NCBI RefSeq assembly: GCF_030708455.1
Contig: NZ_JAUYWF010000006.1
Coordinates: 124,001-188,000 of the forward strand
Reading direction: 5' to 3'
Source of the DNA: Halomonas sp. SSL-5
GTDB lineage: Bacteria > Pseudomonadota > Gammaproteobacteria > Pseudomonadales > Halomonadaceae
Length of the DNA stretch: 64,000 nucleotides
Both the position numbers and the translations under genes were made by a program. Positions 1-8,801 of this stretch are shown piece after piece. Position 1 is the stretch's first letter, and every line of letters begins with the position of its first letter. The notes below the pieces were generated by a model. It was not told the DNA's origin and searched no databases. It was given only the letters and a program-made list of their open reading frames with translations.

Positions 1-1
1 C

Positions 2-646
2 GACGCCGTGCATGGCTACAGCAGTCCGCCCGACTTCCCGCACTTCACTCCCTACTGGGAGCAGATCAACCATATGGCGCTGGGGCCCGGTTTCGACCCC
101 GAGCCCTACCGGAACCGCTACCGCACCGCGGCACGCTATGTTGACCAGCAGCTGGGGCGGGTGCTCGACGACCTCGAGCGGCGCGGCGGGCTCGACGATA
201 CCGCCGTGGTGATCACCTCCGACCATGGGGAGTCGTTCAACGAGCACGGCCGGAACTACTGGGGCCACGGCAGCAACTACACCCCGGAGCAGGTCCAGGT
301 GCCGCTGGTGATGCACCTGCCGGGGCGCCCCGGTGGCGTGCTCCAGGGGCGCACCCACCACGCCGATATCGCTCCGACGCTGCTGGAGGAACTGCTCGGC
401 TGCGAGGCCGCCCCCGAGCGCTATACCCTGGGGCGCAGCCTGCTCGCGCCCGGGGGCCCACGTGACTGGCTGCTCTCCGGCAGCTACATGGGCTACGGCA
501 TCCTGCTGCCGGAGTACCAGATCGCCGTGCATCCCACCGGCGCCTTCGAGGCCTACGACTACCGCATGAACGAGCTCGAGGCGGTGCGCCCCTCTTCCGA
601 GGTGGCCACGGAGGTGCTGCAGGCGCTGTCGCGCTTCTATCGGTGA
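2..646 (+). CDS. C-terminal part of YejM-like sulfatase-fold inner-membrane protein (5' truncated by window edge)
   Basis: The frame is already open at the window start, so only the C-terminal ~214 residues are visible. They carry the end of an alkaline-phosphatase/sulfatase fold: a SDHGESFNEHG metal-site motif, then WGHGSNYTPEQVQVPLVMHLPG, which resembles the conserved tail of YejM/PbgA (DUF3413 plus sulfatase) proteins. In that family the N-terminus has five membrane helices and the periplasmic domain helps control LPS synthesis. Unlike E. coli YejM, the SDHGE metal-binding motif is intact, so an active hydrolase or transferase is possible. No neighbour confirms the role; another sulfatase-fold transferase of the periplasm is the main alternative. 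Confidence 0.7.
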   Translation, partial: DAVHGYSSPPDFPHFTPYWEQINHMALGPGFDPEPYRNRYRTAARYVDQQLGRVLDDLERRGGLDDTAVVITSDHGESFNEHGRNYWGHGSNYTPEQVQVPLVMHLPGRPGGVLQGRTHHADIAPTLLEELLGCEAAPERYTLGRSLLAPGGPRDWLLSGSYMGYGILLPEYQIAVHPTGAFEAYDYRMNELEAVRPSSEVATEVLQALSRFYR

Positions 647-765
647 GCCGGTGACGATGAGCAGGAGCGCGTGAGCATGAACGCCCCATGAACGCGGCGT
701 TAAGGCTGGCGACAGCCGGGGTGCGGTAAAACGGTCATCGTCCATCGAACGAGGAGGATGACGAC

Positions 766-1284
766 ATGAGCTGGCTGGATTCCGAACAACGTTACGGCGC
801 CGTCTCACGGGCGATTCACTGGAGCATGGCCACGCTGCTGCTCCTGATGCTGGGCACCGAGTGGCTGGCGGAGCTCGTCGGCATGAGCGAGCGCGAGGCG
901 ATGGGGCTGCACAAGAGCGTCGGGGTAGTGCTGCTGGGGCTGCTGGTGCTCCGGCTGCTGTGGCGCGGTATGAACCACGGGAGGCTCGAGGCCCATGCGC
1001 ACTGGAAGTGGGCGGCCCGGCTGGGCCATCTGGCGCTCTATGGGGCGATGCTGGTGATCCCGGTGAGCGGTCTGCTCGCCGCCCTGGGCAGCGGGCACGG
1101 GGTGGAGCTCTTCGGCCTGCCGCTGATCGCCCCGGGGGCGGAGATCGAGTGGCTGGAGGAGGCCGCCGCGGAGACCCATGAGGTGCTGGCCAACCTGCTG
1201 TGGCTGCTGATTGGCGGCCATGTGGCGGCCAGCCTGGCGCACCAGTTCTGGCTGCGCGACCACACCCTGAAGCGCATGGCCTGA
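766..1284 (+). CDS. Cytochrome b561 family protein
   Basis: This 172-residue, four-helix membrane protein belongs to the prokaryotic cytochrome b561 (Ni/Fe-hydrogenase b-type) family, which carries two hemes b and moves electrons between quinol and periplasmic acceptors. Visible are the RAIHWSMA motif near residue 18 (heme-ligand His in helix 1), a second His in GLHKSVG, and His pairs in THEVLANLLWLLIGGHVAAS and in the last helix. The start is preceded by a good GAGGAGG Shine-Dalgarno. It stands alone on the + strand, converging on eptA. A second, weakly similar b561 gene lies at 49423-49974. Confidence 0.85.
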   Translation: MSWLDSEQRYGAVSRAIHWSMATLLLLMLGTEWLAELVGMSEREAMGLHKSVGVVLLGLLVLRLLWRGMNHGRLEAHAHWKWAARLGHLALYGAMLVIPVSGLLAALGSGHGVELFGLPLIAPGAEIEWLEEAAAETHEVLANLLWLLIGGHVAASLAHQFWLRDHTLKRMA

Positions 1285-1292
1285 ATATTCTG

Positions 1293-2984
1293 CTACTTCT
1301 GCGTGATCAGCGCCCCGGAGGCTTGTGCCTGCGGGGCGCGGCAGTTTGCCGTCAGGTCCAGGGCGTCCTTGCGAACCTCGCTCTCCACGCCAAGTAGCCC
1401 GAGCAGAGAGTGGAACAGGTGGGCATGGCTCAGTGAGGCGTCACGCTGGGCAGTGAGGCAGTCGCTCGTCAGTCGTTGGCTGCCCAGGAAATCATCGGAT
1501 GCCCACCACACCATGGGCACGCGGGTCTGCTCCCGAGGAGCGATGGCGTAGGGCAGGCCGTGCAGGTAGATCCCCTTCTCGCCCAGCGACTCCCCGTGGT
1601 CGGAGACATACAGCATGGCCGTGGCCAGGGACTGGCTCCCTTCCAGCACCCCGATGATCCCGTCCAGCACGCTGTCGGTATAGAGGATGGCGTTGTCGTA
1701 GCTGTTGACGATCGCCTCGCGGGAACACTGGGCCAGGTCCGCCGTGTCGCAGGTGGGCGTGAAGGCCCGGAAGGCGTCGGGGTAGCGCTGGAAGTAGCTG
1801 GGGCCATGATTGCCCAGCATATGCAGCACGATCAGGGTGTCGCGATCGAGCGAGGCGACCCGCCGTTTCAGCTCCTCCACCAGCACGCCGTCGAGGCATT
1901 CGTCTTCGTCGCACAGGGCCGGATAGGTCGACGGCGACGGCGAGGCTGCCTCGACGCCATCGCAGATCCCCTTGCAGCCCGACTGGTTGTCGATCCACAC
2001 CACGCGGTAGCCGGCGCGTTGCACCACATCCAGCAGCGACTCGTGGCTGCGGGTGAAGCGCTCGTCGTAGTCGCCTCGCCCCTGGGGGGAGAACAGGCAG
2101 GGCAGCGAGACGGCGGTGCTGGTCCCGCAGCTGGCGACATCAGGGAAGTTGACGACGTCACGCTCGGCCAGGCGCGGGGTGGTCTGCCGTGCATAGCCGG
2201 AGAGTCCCCAGTTGGCGGCGCGCACGGTTTCTCCGACCAACAGCACCAGCAGCCGGGGTGTGCCGTCGGCGCGCGGCAGGCGCCGTGCATCCTCGCCGAT
2301 GGGCAGGCGCTCCTCGGGCAGCGGTGGGGGCGCCGCCATCACCTGGCCGGTGGAGACGATGGCATTGCCCGGTGTCACCAGATAGCGAAGTTCATGATGG
2401 TTGCGCATCAGCGAGGAGAGGCTCTGGAAGGAGAGCAGCAGTGCCCCGACGAGCACGACGACACTGCCCAGCCACCACACTGCGCCGGCCCCCAGGCCAC
2501 GCTGCCAGCTGCGCCGGCGCAGCGGCCAGCCCCATACCAGGGACAACGGCAGCAGGCCGAACAGCAACAGGTAGAGCGCCAGGCCCGGGGTAAGCAGCTC
2601 GCCCGCCTCCCGGGTATCGGTCTGCAGCACGTTATCGATCATGTGGGTATCGAAGTAGGTGCCGTAGTGACCAGTGAAATAGCTGACCGAGGCGGCGACC
2701 AGCACCAAGGTGCTCAGCAGCGGCTTGACGGTCACGCGGCCGACCAGCGGCAGGAAGACCACCAGGTGCAATCCGGTCAGCACCACACCGTAGGCGGCCA
2801 GCAGGCCCCAGTCGCCGAGTCCCGTGGGCGGCTCGGCCTCGATTACCGCCGACCAGAAGCGTCGGTTGTAGAAGAGTGTGAAGCTCAGGCACGCCAGCAG
2901 GGTCAGGCCCTGGGGGGAGAGGGCCGGCAGCCACGCGCGGAACCGCAGGAGACTGTCTACTCGTGAGTCATTGGTGTCAGGCAT
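1293..2984 (-). CDS. eptA: Lipid A phosphoethanolamine transferase, EptA/MCR family
   Basis: This inner-membrane enzyme of about 563 residues should transfer phosphoethanolamine from phosphatidylethanolamine to lipid A phosphates, lowering negative charge and giving polymyxin tolerance. About five N-terminal membrane helices precede a periplasmic sulfatase-fold domain with LLVLLVGETVRAANW, the nucleophile Thr in CGTSTAVSLPC, Cys pairs typical of the family's disulfides, HMLGNHGPSY and the metal motif YVSDHGESLGE. An upstream ATG at 3014 is in frame. I prefer 2984 because the PmrA-type box at 3029-3045 then sits 45 bp before the start, exactly as in the hemolysin operon, and 3014 would lie upstream of the predicted transcript start. 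It follows the histidine kinase gene. Confidence 0.88.
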   Translation of the reverse strand: MPDTNDSRVDSLLRFRAWLPALSPQGLTLLACLSFTLFYNRRFWSAVIEAEPPTGLGDWGLLAAYGVVLTGLHLVVFLPLVGRVTVKPLLSTLVLVAASVSYFTGHYGTYFDTHMIDNVLQTDTREAGELLTPGLALYLLLFGLLPLSLVWGWPLRRRSWQRGLGAGAVWWLGSVVVLVGALLLSFQSLSSLMRNHHELRYLVTPGNAIVSTGQVMAAPPPLPEERLPIGEDARRLPRADGTPRLLVLLVGETVRAANWGLSGYARQTTPRLAERDVVNFPDVASCGTSTAVSLPCLFSPQGRGDYDERFTRSHESLLDVVQRAGYRVVWIDNQSGCKGICDGVEAASPSPSTYPALCDEDECLDGVLVEELKRRVASLDRDTLIVLHMLGNHGPSYFQRYPDAFRAFTPTCDTADLAQCSREAIVNSYDNAILYTDSVLDGIIGVLEGSQSLATAMLYVSDHGESLGEKGIYLHGLPYAIAPREQTRVPMVWWASDDFLGSQRLTSDCLTAQRDASLSHAHLFHSLLGLLGVESEVRKDALDLTANCRAPQAQASGALITQK

Positions 2985-3028
2985 TGGCTGCGTCCAGAAA
3001 GGTAACGCAGCCATGCTGACGGGCTCAT

Positions 3029-3045
3029 CTTAACGAAGCCTTATT
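3029..3045 (-). promoter_or_regulatory. PmrA-type box upstream of eptA
   Basis: Two half-sites, CTTAAC and CTTATT, are separated by five bases, matching the PmrA consensus YTTAAK-N5-YTTAAK with about two deviations. The same element, more perfect, occurs at 9492-9508. Both end 45 bp upstream of the proposed start codon. A -10 would fall about 15 bp beyond the proximal half-site, the geometry of PmrA-activated promoters. The adjacent response regulator (4450-5130) is the probable binder. Confidence 0.6.
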
Positions 3046-3067
3046 TCAGAGGCCCGGGCGCAAAGAC

Positions 3068-4453
3068 TCAGGCGGCCCGCGGCAGCGTCACCACGGCGCG
3101 CAGGCCGCCGCCGGGGGCCTCTTCCAGGCGCAGGCTGCCGCCGTGGCGGGCCAGCAGGCGCTCGACGATGGAGAGCCCCAGGCCGGCGCCGGCGCCGGGG
3201 CCGGCGCGATGGAAACGCTCAGTAACGCGCTCGCGCTCCGCGGCGGGAATCCCCGGGCCCTGATCATCCACTCGCAGCGTCAGTCGGGTCGCCTCGGCGG
3301 CCAGGCTCACCGTTACCCGGCCGCCGTCCGGGGTGTAGCGCAGGGCGTTGCCGACCAGGTTCTGTACCAGGGTGGCGATGGCACCGGGTTCGATAGCCAA
3401 CCGCCAGTCACTCTCCTCGTCGGCGGTGAGGTCCAGCGTCTGGCCGTGCTCGACCGCCAGCGGCGAGAGCTCGGCCAGGGCCTCGCGAACCTCGACCAGC
3501 AGGTCGCCGGCGATCCGGGCGCTCGCCTCCTGCTCCTCCTCCTCGGGCTCCAGGCGCGCCAGCGTCAGCAGCTGGGTGACCAGCCGGGTGGCGCGAGCCA
3601 CGCCGCGGCGCAGCTCCTCCAGCGCCTCGCGACGGTCGGCGGGGTCCTCGGTGGCCAGGGCGTTCTGGGCGTGCAGGTCGAGCACCGCCAGGGGGGTGCG
3701 CAGCTCGTGGGCGGCGTCGGCGATGAAGCGCTTCTCGCGCACCCGCAGCCCGCGGATGCGCTCCAGCAGCCGGTTGAGGGCGCCGATGATGGTGTCCAGC
3801 TCCCGGGGCAGGGGGCGCATCACCAGCGGCTGCAGGTTGTGGGGATCACGCTGGCGGATCGCCGTGGCCAGCCGCGACAGCGGCCGCAATCCCCAGCCGG
3901 CGGCCCACCACAGCAGCAGTGCCAGCAGCGGCAGGCCGACCAGGTCCGGCAGCAGGGTGCGCAGGGCCACGGCGCGAGTCAGCTCGCCGCGTACGTCGTC
4001 GCGCTCGGCGACCATCACCCGCCGCGACGGCTCGGGCAGGTCGAGGACATAGACCCGCCAGTCGTGGCCGGCCACCCGGCTGCTGGCATAGCCGGGCGGC
4101 GCCTCGGTGAAGGGCTCGGGCGGGGCACTGGCCGAGCGCAGCAACAGCCTGTCTTCCTCCCACAGCTGGAAGGCCAGCTTGCTCTCGTAGCGATGACCGG
4201 GGAGGTCCTTGTCAGACTGCTCAGCGCGCGCCACTGCGCTCTCCAGGCTGGCCAGCAGCGCCTCGCGCTGGTCGTCCGGCAGCGGCGCCTGGATCAGGCC
4301 CTCCAGCAGGCGGGCGTTCTGGGCCAGGCTGGCGTCGTAGAGCTCCTCGATCTCGTGGGCAGCATAACGATAGCTGACCAGGCCGATGGCCAGCATGCTG
4401 ACTCCGAACACCAGCAGCACAAGTCCCAGGGTTCGGCGACGAATGGAGGTCAC
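3068..4453 (-). CDS. Two-component sensor histidine kinase (QseC/PmrB type)
   Basis: This 461-residue membrane kinase has a first helix near residues 6-26, a periplasmic segment of roughly 130 residues rich in Asp/Glu, a second helix near 165-185, HAMP, HisKA with phospho-acceptor His in DAAHELRTPLA (about residue 249), and an ATPase domain with NALRYTPDGG (N box), DQGPGIP (G1) and GAGLGLSIV (G2). It starts with GTG at 4453, overlapping the stop of the response regulator gene (GTGA), so the pair is translationally coupled. The acidic sensor loop suits detection of metal ions or cationic peptides, as in PmrB, but that is inference. PmrA-type boxes in front of eptA and of this operon favour a PmrAB-like role over QseBC. 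Confidence 0.88.
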   Translation of the reverse strand: MTSIRRRTLGLVLLVFGVSMLAIGLVSYRYAAHEIEELYDASLAQNARLLEGLIQAPLPDDQREALLASLESAVARAEQSDKDLPGHRYESKLAFQLWEEDRLLLRSASAPPEPFTEAPPGYASSRVAGHDWRVYVLDLPEPSRRVMVAERDDVRGELTRAVALRTLLPDLVGLPLLALLLWWAAGWGLRPLSRLATAIRQRDPHNLQPLVMRPLPRELDTIIGALNRLLERIRGLRVREKRFIADAAHELRTPLAVLDLHAQNALATEDPADRREALEELRRGVARATRLVTQLLTLARLEPEEEEQEASARIAGDLLVEVREALAELSPLAVEHGQTLDLTADEESDWRLAIEPGAIATLVQNLVGNALRYTPDGGRVTVSLAAEATRLTLRVDDQGPGIPAAERERVTERFHRAGPGAGAGLGLSIVERLLARHGGSLRLEEAPGGGLRAVVTLPRAA

Positions 4454-5130
4454 GCCTCGGCCTCTTGCGGTGCGCGGTCCAGCACATAGCCGATGCCGCG
4501 CACGGTGCGGATCAGGCCGGGGAAGAGCTTGCGACGCAGGTGGTGGACATGCACCTCGATGGCGTTGCTCTCCACGTCTTCCTCCCACCCGTAGACCAGC
4601 CGGGTCAGGGTGTCGCGGGTGAAGACCCGCCCGGGGTGGCCCATGAACTCCTGAAGCAGGGTGAACTCGCGGCGCGAGAGCGGGATCACCTCGCCGCGAT
4701 AGCACACTTCCCGGCTGGCGGGATCGAGGCGGATGCCGCGACACTCCAGCATTGGGCTGGCCTGGCCCTGGCTGCGGCGCAGCAGGGCACGCAGGCGTGC
4801 CTTGAGCTCGGCCACCTCGAAGGGCTTGACCAGGTAGTCGTCGGCGCCGGCGTCGAGGCCTTTGATGCGGTCGTCCACGGCGTCACGGGCGGTGAGGACC
4901 AGCACCGGCACCCGGTTGCCGCCGTGCCGGGCGCGCTCCAGCACGCGCATGCCATCGAGTCCGGGCAGGCCCAGGTCGAGGATAACCGCGTCGAAGGGTT
5001 CACCGCCCTGAAGGGCGGCAAGCGCCATGGTGCCATCGGCGAGGTGGTCCACGGTGTAGTGCTCGGGCTTGAGGGCCAGGCGGATGCCCGAGGCCAGGCT
5101 CGGGTCATCCTCGACCAGCAGGATGCGCAT
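4450..5130 (-). CDS. OmpR-family response regulator (QseB/PmrA type)
   Basis: This 226-residue protein has a receiver domain and an OmpR/PhoB winged-helix DNA-binding domain. The acidic pocket is at EDD (residues 7-9), the phospho-acceptor is Asp52 in ILDLGLPGLDG, and the conserved Lys is in VKPFEV. The C-terminal domain shows LSRREFTLLQ, the NAIEVHVHHLRRKL recognition region and IRTVRGIGYVL. It begins 6 bp after the TPR gene stops and overlaps the kinase gene. Two CTTAA-N-CTTAA direct repeats of PmrA type (3029-3045, 9492-9508) are its likely targets, which would give positive autoregulation. Confidence 0.9.
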   Translation of the reverse strand: MRILLVEDDPSLASGIRLALKPEHYTVDHLADGTMALAALQGGEPFDAVILDLGLPGLDGMRVLERARHGGNRVPVLVLTARDAVDDRIKGLDAGADDYLVKPFEVAELKARLRALLRRSQGQASPMLECRGIRLDPASREVCYRGEVIPLSRREFTLLQEFMGHPGRVFTRDTLTRLVYGWEEDVESNAIEVHVHHLRRKLFPGLIRTVRGIGYVLDRAPQEAEA

Positions 5131-5136
5131 CGGGGC

Positions 5137-5823
5137 TCACTTCTCCAGTTGCGACAGCAGGTGGTGGATCTCCTCGCGGCGGCCGGCGTCGGCCAGCTCG
5201 CGGCCGGGCCGGGGCGGCGCCTGCAGGGCCTTCTCCAGGGCCTGGCGTGCCTCGGCGTCACGGCCCTGCTGGTGCAGATAGTCGCCCCAGAAGTAGAGGC
5301 TGTCGAGTCCGTCGGGGTCGATGGCGAGCGCCCGCTGGAGGTGCCACTCGGCCTTGTCGTCGTCGCCGAAGCCGATCGGCCAGCCCGGCACCTGGTAGTA
5401 GAGCGCCCCCAGGCTGGTGTAGGCGGAGCCGTTCAGCGCCAGCGGGTCCTGCGCCAGGGCGGTTTCCAGGTAGCCGCGGGCCTGCTTGACCAGGCCCAGC
5501 GCCCCTAGCCCGCCTTCGGCGCCGGCCTGGCTGGAGCGAACGATGCCGGTCCAGATCAGCAGCTCGGCGGAGTCGGGGTATTGGGCCAGCTGGCGTTCCG
5601 CCTCCTTGCCCAGCTCGGCCAGGGCCTTGGCCTGCTGACCTTCGGGCAGTTCATAGCGGATCTCGGCCCAGCGTGCCTGCAGCTGGGCCACCGCCGGGTC
5701 GGTGGCGCCCCCGCCGTCGTCCGCGGCCAGGGCGGTGATGGAGGAGAGGCCGCCGAGGCCGGCGACAAGCAGCGTGGCGACAAGACGAGAGATGACAGGG
5801 TGAGAGAAGCGTAGCGTGTTCAT
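5137..5823 (-). CDS. Exported TPR-repeat protein
   Basis: This 228-residue protein has an N-terminal signal peptide (hydrophobic core ending in SSITALAADDGG) followed by tetratricopeptide-like helices: alanine-rich repeats with regularly spaced Leu/Tyr/Ala, such as GSAYTSLGALYYQVPGWP and DSLYFWGDYLHQQGRDAEARQALEKAL. TPR proteins act as protein-binding scaffolds; the partner here is unknown. Its ATG overlaps the stop of the SDR gene by 4 bp and it ends 6 bp before the response regulator. It could be an accessory to the two-component system or to the hemolysin-like pathway. Confidence 0.75.
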   Translation of the reverse strand: MNTLRFSHPVISRLVATLLVAGLGGLSSITALAADDGGGATDPAVAQLQARWAEIRYELPEGQQAKALAELGKEAERQLAQYPDSAELLIWTGIVRSSQAGAEGGLGALGLVKQARGYLETALAQDPLALNGSAYTSLGALYYQVPGWPIGFGDDDKAEWHLQRALAIDPDGLDSLYFWGDYLHQQGRDAEARQALEKALQAPPRPGRELADAGRREEIHHLLSQLEK

Positions 5824-6668
5824 GGCGTGGTCTCGGTCTCAGTAGCATCGAGGAAGCGGCGGATGACGGGGAGCTGGCGCGCCAGGGCGCGGTCGACCAC
5901 CCCCGGCAGCAGGGCGTTGAGGCGCACGAAGAGGCGTTCGGGCCTGCCCAGCTGGGCCTCCTGGCGGCCGCGCTCGACGGCGCTGAGAACCGCCTGGGCG
6001 ACCCGGGCGGGGCTGTCCATGGCGTTGCCCAGGGCTGCGTTCATGGCCTCCACCTCGGGGGCGTTCATGGCGGTGCGGGTGGCCCGGGGCGAGACATGCA
6101 GCACCCGCACCCGGGTGTCGGCGAGCTCCCGGCGCAGGGCCTGGCTGAAGCCGCGCAGGGCGAACTTGGTGGCGCAGTAGCCGACCTGGCCGGGGTAACC
6201 CAGGGTGCCGAAGGTGGAGCCCAGGGTGACCACCCAGCCCTGGCGTGCCGCCATCAGCTGGGGCAGCAGGGCGCGGGTCAGCTGCAGGGTGGCGGTGAGG
6301 TTGAGGGCAATGAGCCGCTCGATCTCGGCATCGGAGCCCTCGGTGAATAGCGCCACCCGGTTCACCCCGGCGGCGTTGATCAGCATGTTGATGTCCGCCT
6401 CTCGCGCCGCGGCGACGAGCCTGGCGCGCTCCTCGGCGCGGGTCAGGTCGGCGGGCAGCGCGGTGACCCGTTCGGGGTGGCGGTCCGCGGTGGCCGCGAG
6501 GGCCTCCGCCCGGCGGCCGGTGATCAGCAGTTGCGCCCCGGCGGCGGCCAGCTCGTCCACCAGCGCCTGGCCGATGCCACCGCTGGCTCCGGTGATCAGC
6601 ACCCGCTGGGCGGGCCAGCCCCCCTCCGGCAGCCGCGGATGACGGGCGAGGCGATCAGGCCAGCGCAT
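5820..6668 (-). CDS. SDR-family short-chain oxidoreductase
   Basis: This classical short-chain dehydrogenase of about 282 residues has the NAD(P)-binding TGASGGIG motif near residue 28, NAAGVNR, and the catalytic Ser-Tyr-Lys (TLGSTFG, then YCATK). The C-terminal extension is basic and amphipathic, as in membrane-associated SDRs. The start at 6668 (MRWPDRL) gives a 14-bp overlap with the upstream redox-enzyme gene, so the genes are coupled. In the cluster it would reduce or oxidise a lipid-like intermediate made by the AMP-binding enzyme; that is inference. Confidence 0.85.
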   Translation of the reverse strand: MRWPDRLARHPRLPEGGWPAQRVLITGASGGIGQALVDELAAAGAQLLITGRRAEALAATADRHPERVTALPADLTRAEERARLVAAAREADINMLINAAGVNRVALFTEGSDAEIERLIALNLTATLQLTRALLPQLMAARQGWVVTLGSTFGTLGYPGQVGYCATKFALRGFSQALRRELADTRVRVLHVSPRATRTAMNAPEVEAMNAALGNAMDSPARVAQAVLSAVERGRQEAQLGRPERLFVRLNALLPGVVDRALARQLPVIRRFLDATETETTP

Positions 6669-7347
6669 CGCAGAGCTCCCGGGCGATATTGCCGCCGGCA
6701 CAGTGCGCCTCGACGCCGCGGAACATGGCGCCGTAGAGGCGGTAGACCAGCCTGGCGGTGTCGATCACCGCCGCCAGGTCCTGCTCCTCCAGGCGGTTCA
6801 CCAGCCCCTCGAAGAAGGCCAGATGGCCGATATCCAGGCTGCCGTGGGAGGTCAGGTAGCGCACCGCCTCGTCGGGGAGGTCGAGGCTCGCCTGCAGCCG
6901 TTCGGCGGCCTGGGTGGCCAGCGCCGTGCTGGTGCCCTCCAGCACCTGGACCATGCCGAAGAAGCCCACCGGGTTGCCGTGCTCGATCGCGTCGCGTACT
7001 GCGGCCACCATCAGCCGCGTGGCGGGGTCTGCCGGCCGTGCCGCGGCCGCCTCGGCGTCGCCGCCGGCGGCGCGGATGTCGTCGAGGATCCACTGCTCGT
7101 GGCCATGCTCCTCCTCGATGTATTCCACCAGGGCATCGCGCAGCCAGCCCAGCCGGTCGGGGAGGCGGGCACCGCAGGCCATCATCAGCGGCACCGTGAA
7201 GCGCACATGGTGGAAGGCCTGGCCGAGGAAGGCGAGGTACTCGTCACGACTGACCCGGCCTTCCAGGGCGCGGGTCAGCAGCGGAGTGGAGAGCAGCCAG
7301 TCACGCTCGTCGCGGGTGGCGTGCTGCAGTTGCTGGTAGGGGGTCAT
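6655..7347 (-). CDS. TenA/heme-oxygenase-like iron-containing redox enzyme family protein
   Basis: This 230-residue all-helical protein resembles the TenA/PqqC-like family now described as heme-oxygenase-like diiron enzymes. Candidate metal ligands are in LVEYIEEEHGHEQWILDDI (Glu and His residues), FHHVRFT and the late SLDIGHLAFFEGLVN. Diiron members perform oxidative chemistry on amino-acid or fatty-acyl substrates. The start at 7347 forms an ATGA overlap with the AMP-ligase stop. Family membership is clear from the helical pattern and HxxExxH-like motif; the substrate is unknown. Confidence 0.72.
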   Translation of the reverse strand: MTPYQQLQHATRDERDWLLSTPLLTRALEGRVSRDEYLAFLGQAFHHVRFTVPLMMACGARLPDRLGWLRDALVEYIEEEHGHEQWILDDIRAAGGDAEAAAARPADPATRLMVAAVRDAIEHGNPVGFFGMVQVLEGTSTALATQAAERLQASLDLPDEAVRYLTSHGSLDIGHLAFFEGLVNRLEEQDLAAVIDTARLVYRLYGAMFRGVEAHCAGGNIARELCDALA

Positions 7348-8801
7348 GGGGTCACTCCTTCGAGGGTCGAGGTGCCGCATAGCCAGTCGCCATGGGCGGA
7401 GAGGATGGCGTCGCGGCGCAGGCGGCCGTTGGCCGTCAGCTGGTGGTTATGGGGTGTGAAGGGCGCGCAGCGCCGCCAGGTGTGGACCCGGGCGTAGTCG
7501 GGCAGGGTGGCGTTGGCCTCGGCCACCGCGGCGGCAAGCCGGGCGTCGTCGACCTCGGCCGAGGCGGGCACCAGCAGGGCGCGGTTGGCGGGCAGCGCCT
7601 CGCCGTGGACCAGGGCCTGGGCGATGGCGGGGCGGGCGCAGAGCTCGCCCTCCACCCACTGGGGGTCGATATTGCGGCCGTAGGCGGTGATGAAGACGTC
7701 GCGACGGCGCCCCTCCAGCACCAGGGCATCGCCGTCCCAGTGGCCCAGGTCGCCGGTGGCGTGCCAGACCGAGGCGGGCGCCGGCTCACCGAGATAGCCC
7801 AGCATGGTGGCCCCGCGCACCCACACCTCGCCGCTGTCGTCGACGCGCACCTCGGCATGGGGCAGCGGCCGGCCGACGCCATGGGCGGGCTCGCCGGGAC
7901 GGTTGAGGCAGACCACCGAGGCGCACTCCGAGAGGCCGTAGCCCTCGAACACCGGCCAGCCGCCGCGATGGGCCTGGTCCAGCAGGCTATCGGTGACCCT
8001 GGCCCCGCCCACCGCCACGAAGCGCAGGCCCTCGGGCGCATGGGGGCGAGCCTCCACCAGCGCCTGCAGCAGCTGGGGTACCAGGATCAGGCTGTGGGGA
8101 CGACAGGCGTCGAGGGTCGCCAGCGCACGGTGCGCCTCGAAGCCGCTCGAGCCCCGCCAGCCCAGCGCCTCCACTCCGGGGAGGTGGACGGTGGCGCCCA
8201 GCCACAGCGGCACATAGAGGCCGCCGATGTTCTCCAGCAGGGTGGCCAGCGGCAGCATCGCCAGGTGGCGCTCGATGCCCAGGGGGGCTACTGCCTCGGC
8301 GATGCTCGCGGCCACCGTCAGCGGAGCGTCGGCATCCAGGCAGACCCCCTTGGGGCTGCCGCTGGTGCCGGAAGTGAAGGTGATGCGGGTGGTGCTCGGA
8401 GGCAGGGCCGGCGGCGCGACGAGGCATCGGGTGGCGATGGCGGGGTCCCGCGTAGCGACGAAGCCGTGGGCCTCGCCGCCGGGGCCGATCCAGGCGTCCA
8501 GCCCGGCGCTCTCCACCAGGTGGCGGCGCTGGGCGGCGCTGAAGAAGGCGGGCACCGGCACCGCGACGCGGCCGTCCCGCAGCAGCGCCAGGTCCCACAG
8601 CGCCCAGTCGATGCCGTTGTTGAGGGCCAGGGCGACCCGCTTGGCACCGGCGGCGGCCAGGCGTTGCCGGCGCGCCTCGATCTCGCCCGGCAGCTCGGCG
8701 TAGTCGACCCGCCGCTCGCCGTCCTCCAGGGCGATCCGGGGCGGTCGCTCCTCGGCGTGGCGGGCCAGCCGTGCGAGCAAGGCCTCAGGCGAGGTGCGCA
8801 T
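7344..8801 (-). CDS. AMP-binding (acyl-CoA synthetase-like) enzyme
   Basis: This 485-residue adenylate-forming enzyme shows the P-loop motif ITFTSGTSGSPKGV, the adenine-binding EGYGLSECASVV, TGDLGHWDGD and YGRNIDPQWVE near the C-terminal lid. A final catalytic Lys appears replaced: the segment LTANGRLRRDAI has Arg-Leu-Arg-Arg around the usual position, so a Lys-to-Arg change should be checked. It is shorter than typical FadD (about 560). It overlaps genes on both sides. In this operon it probably activates a fatty or amino acid for a product linked to the hemolysin gene. Confidence 0.82.
   Translation of the reverse strand: MRTSPEALLARLARHAEERPPRIALEDGERRVDYAELPGEIEARRQRLAAAGAKRVALALNNGIDWALWDLALLRDGRVAVPVPAFFSAAQRRHLVESAGLDAWIGPGGEAHGFVATRDPAIATRCLVAPPALPPSTTRITFTSGTSGSPKGVCLDADAPLTVAASIAEAVAPLGIERHLAMLPLATLLENIGGLYVPLWLGATVHLPGVEALGWRGSSGFEAHRALATLDACRPHSLILVPQLLQALVEARPHAPEGLRFVAVGGARVTDSLLDQAHRGGWPVFEGYGLSECASVVCLNRPGEPAHGVGRPLPHAEVRVDDSGEVWVRGATMLGYLGEPAPASVWHATGDLGHWDGDALVLEGRRRDVFITAYGRNIDPQWVEGELCARPAIAQALVHGEALPANRALLVPASAEVDDARLAAAVAEANATLPDYARVHTWRRCAPFTPHNHQLTANGRLRRDAILSAHGDWLCGTSTLEGVTP

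Noticed and set aside
690..725. PmrA box before the cytochrome b561 gene
   Set aside because: Only one GTTAAG half-site is present; no second half at 5-bp spacing.
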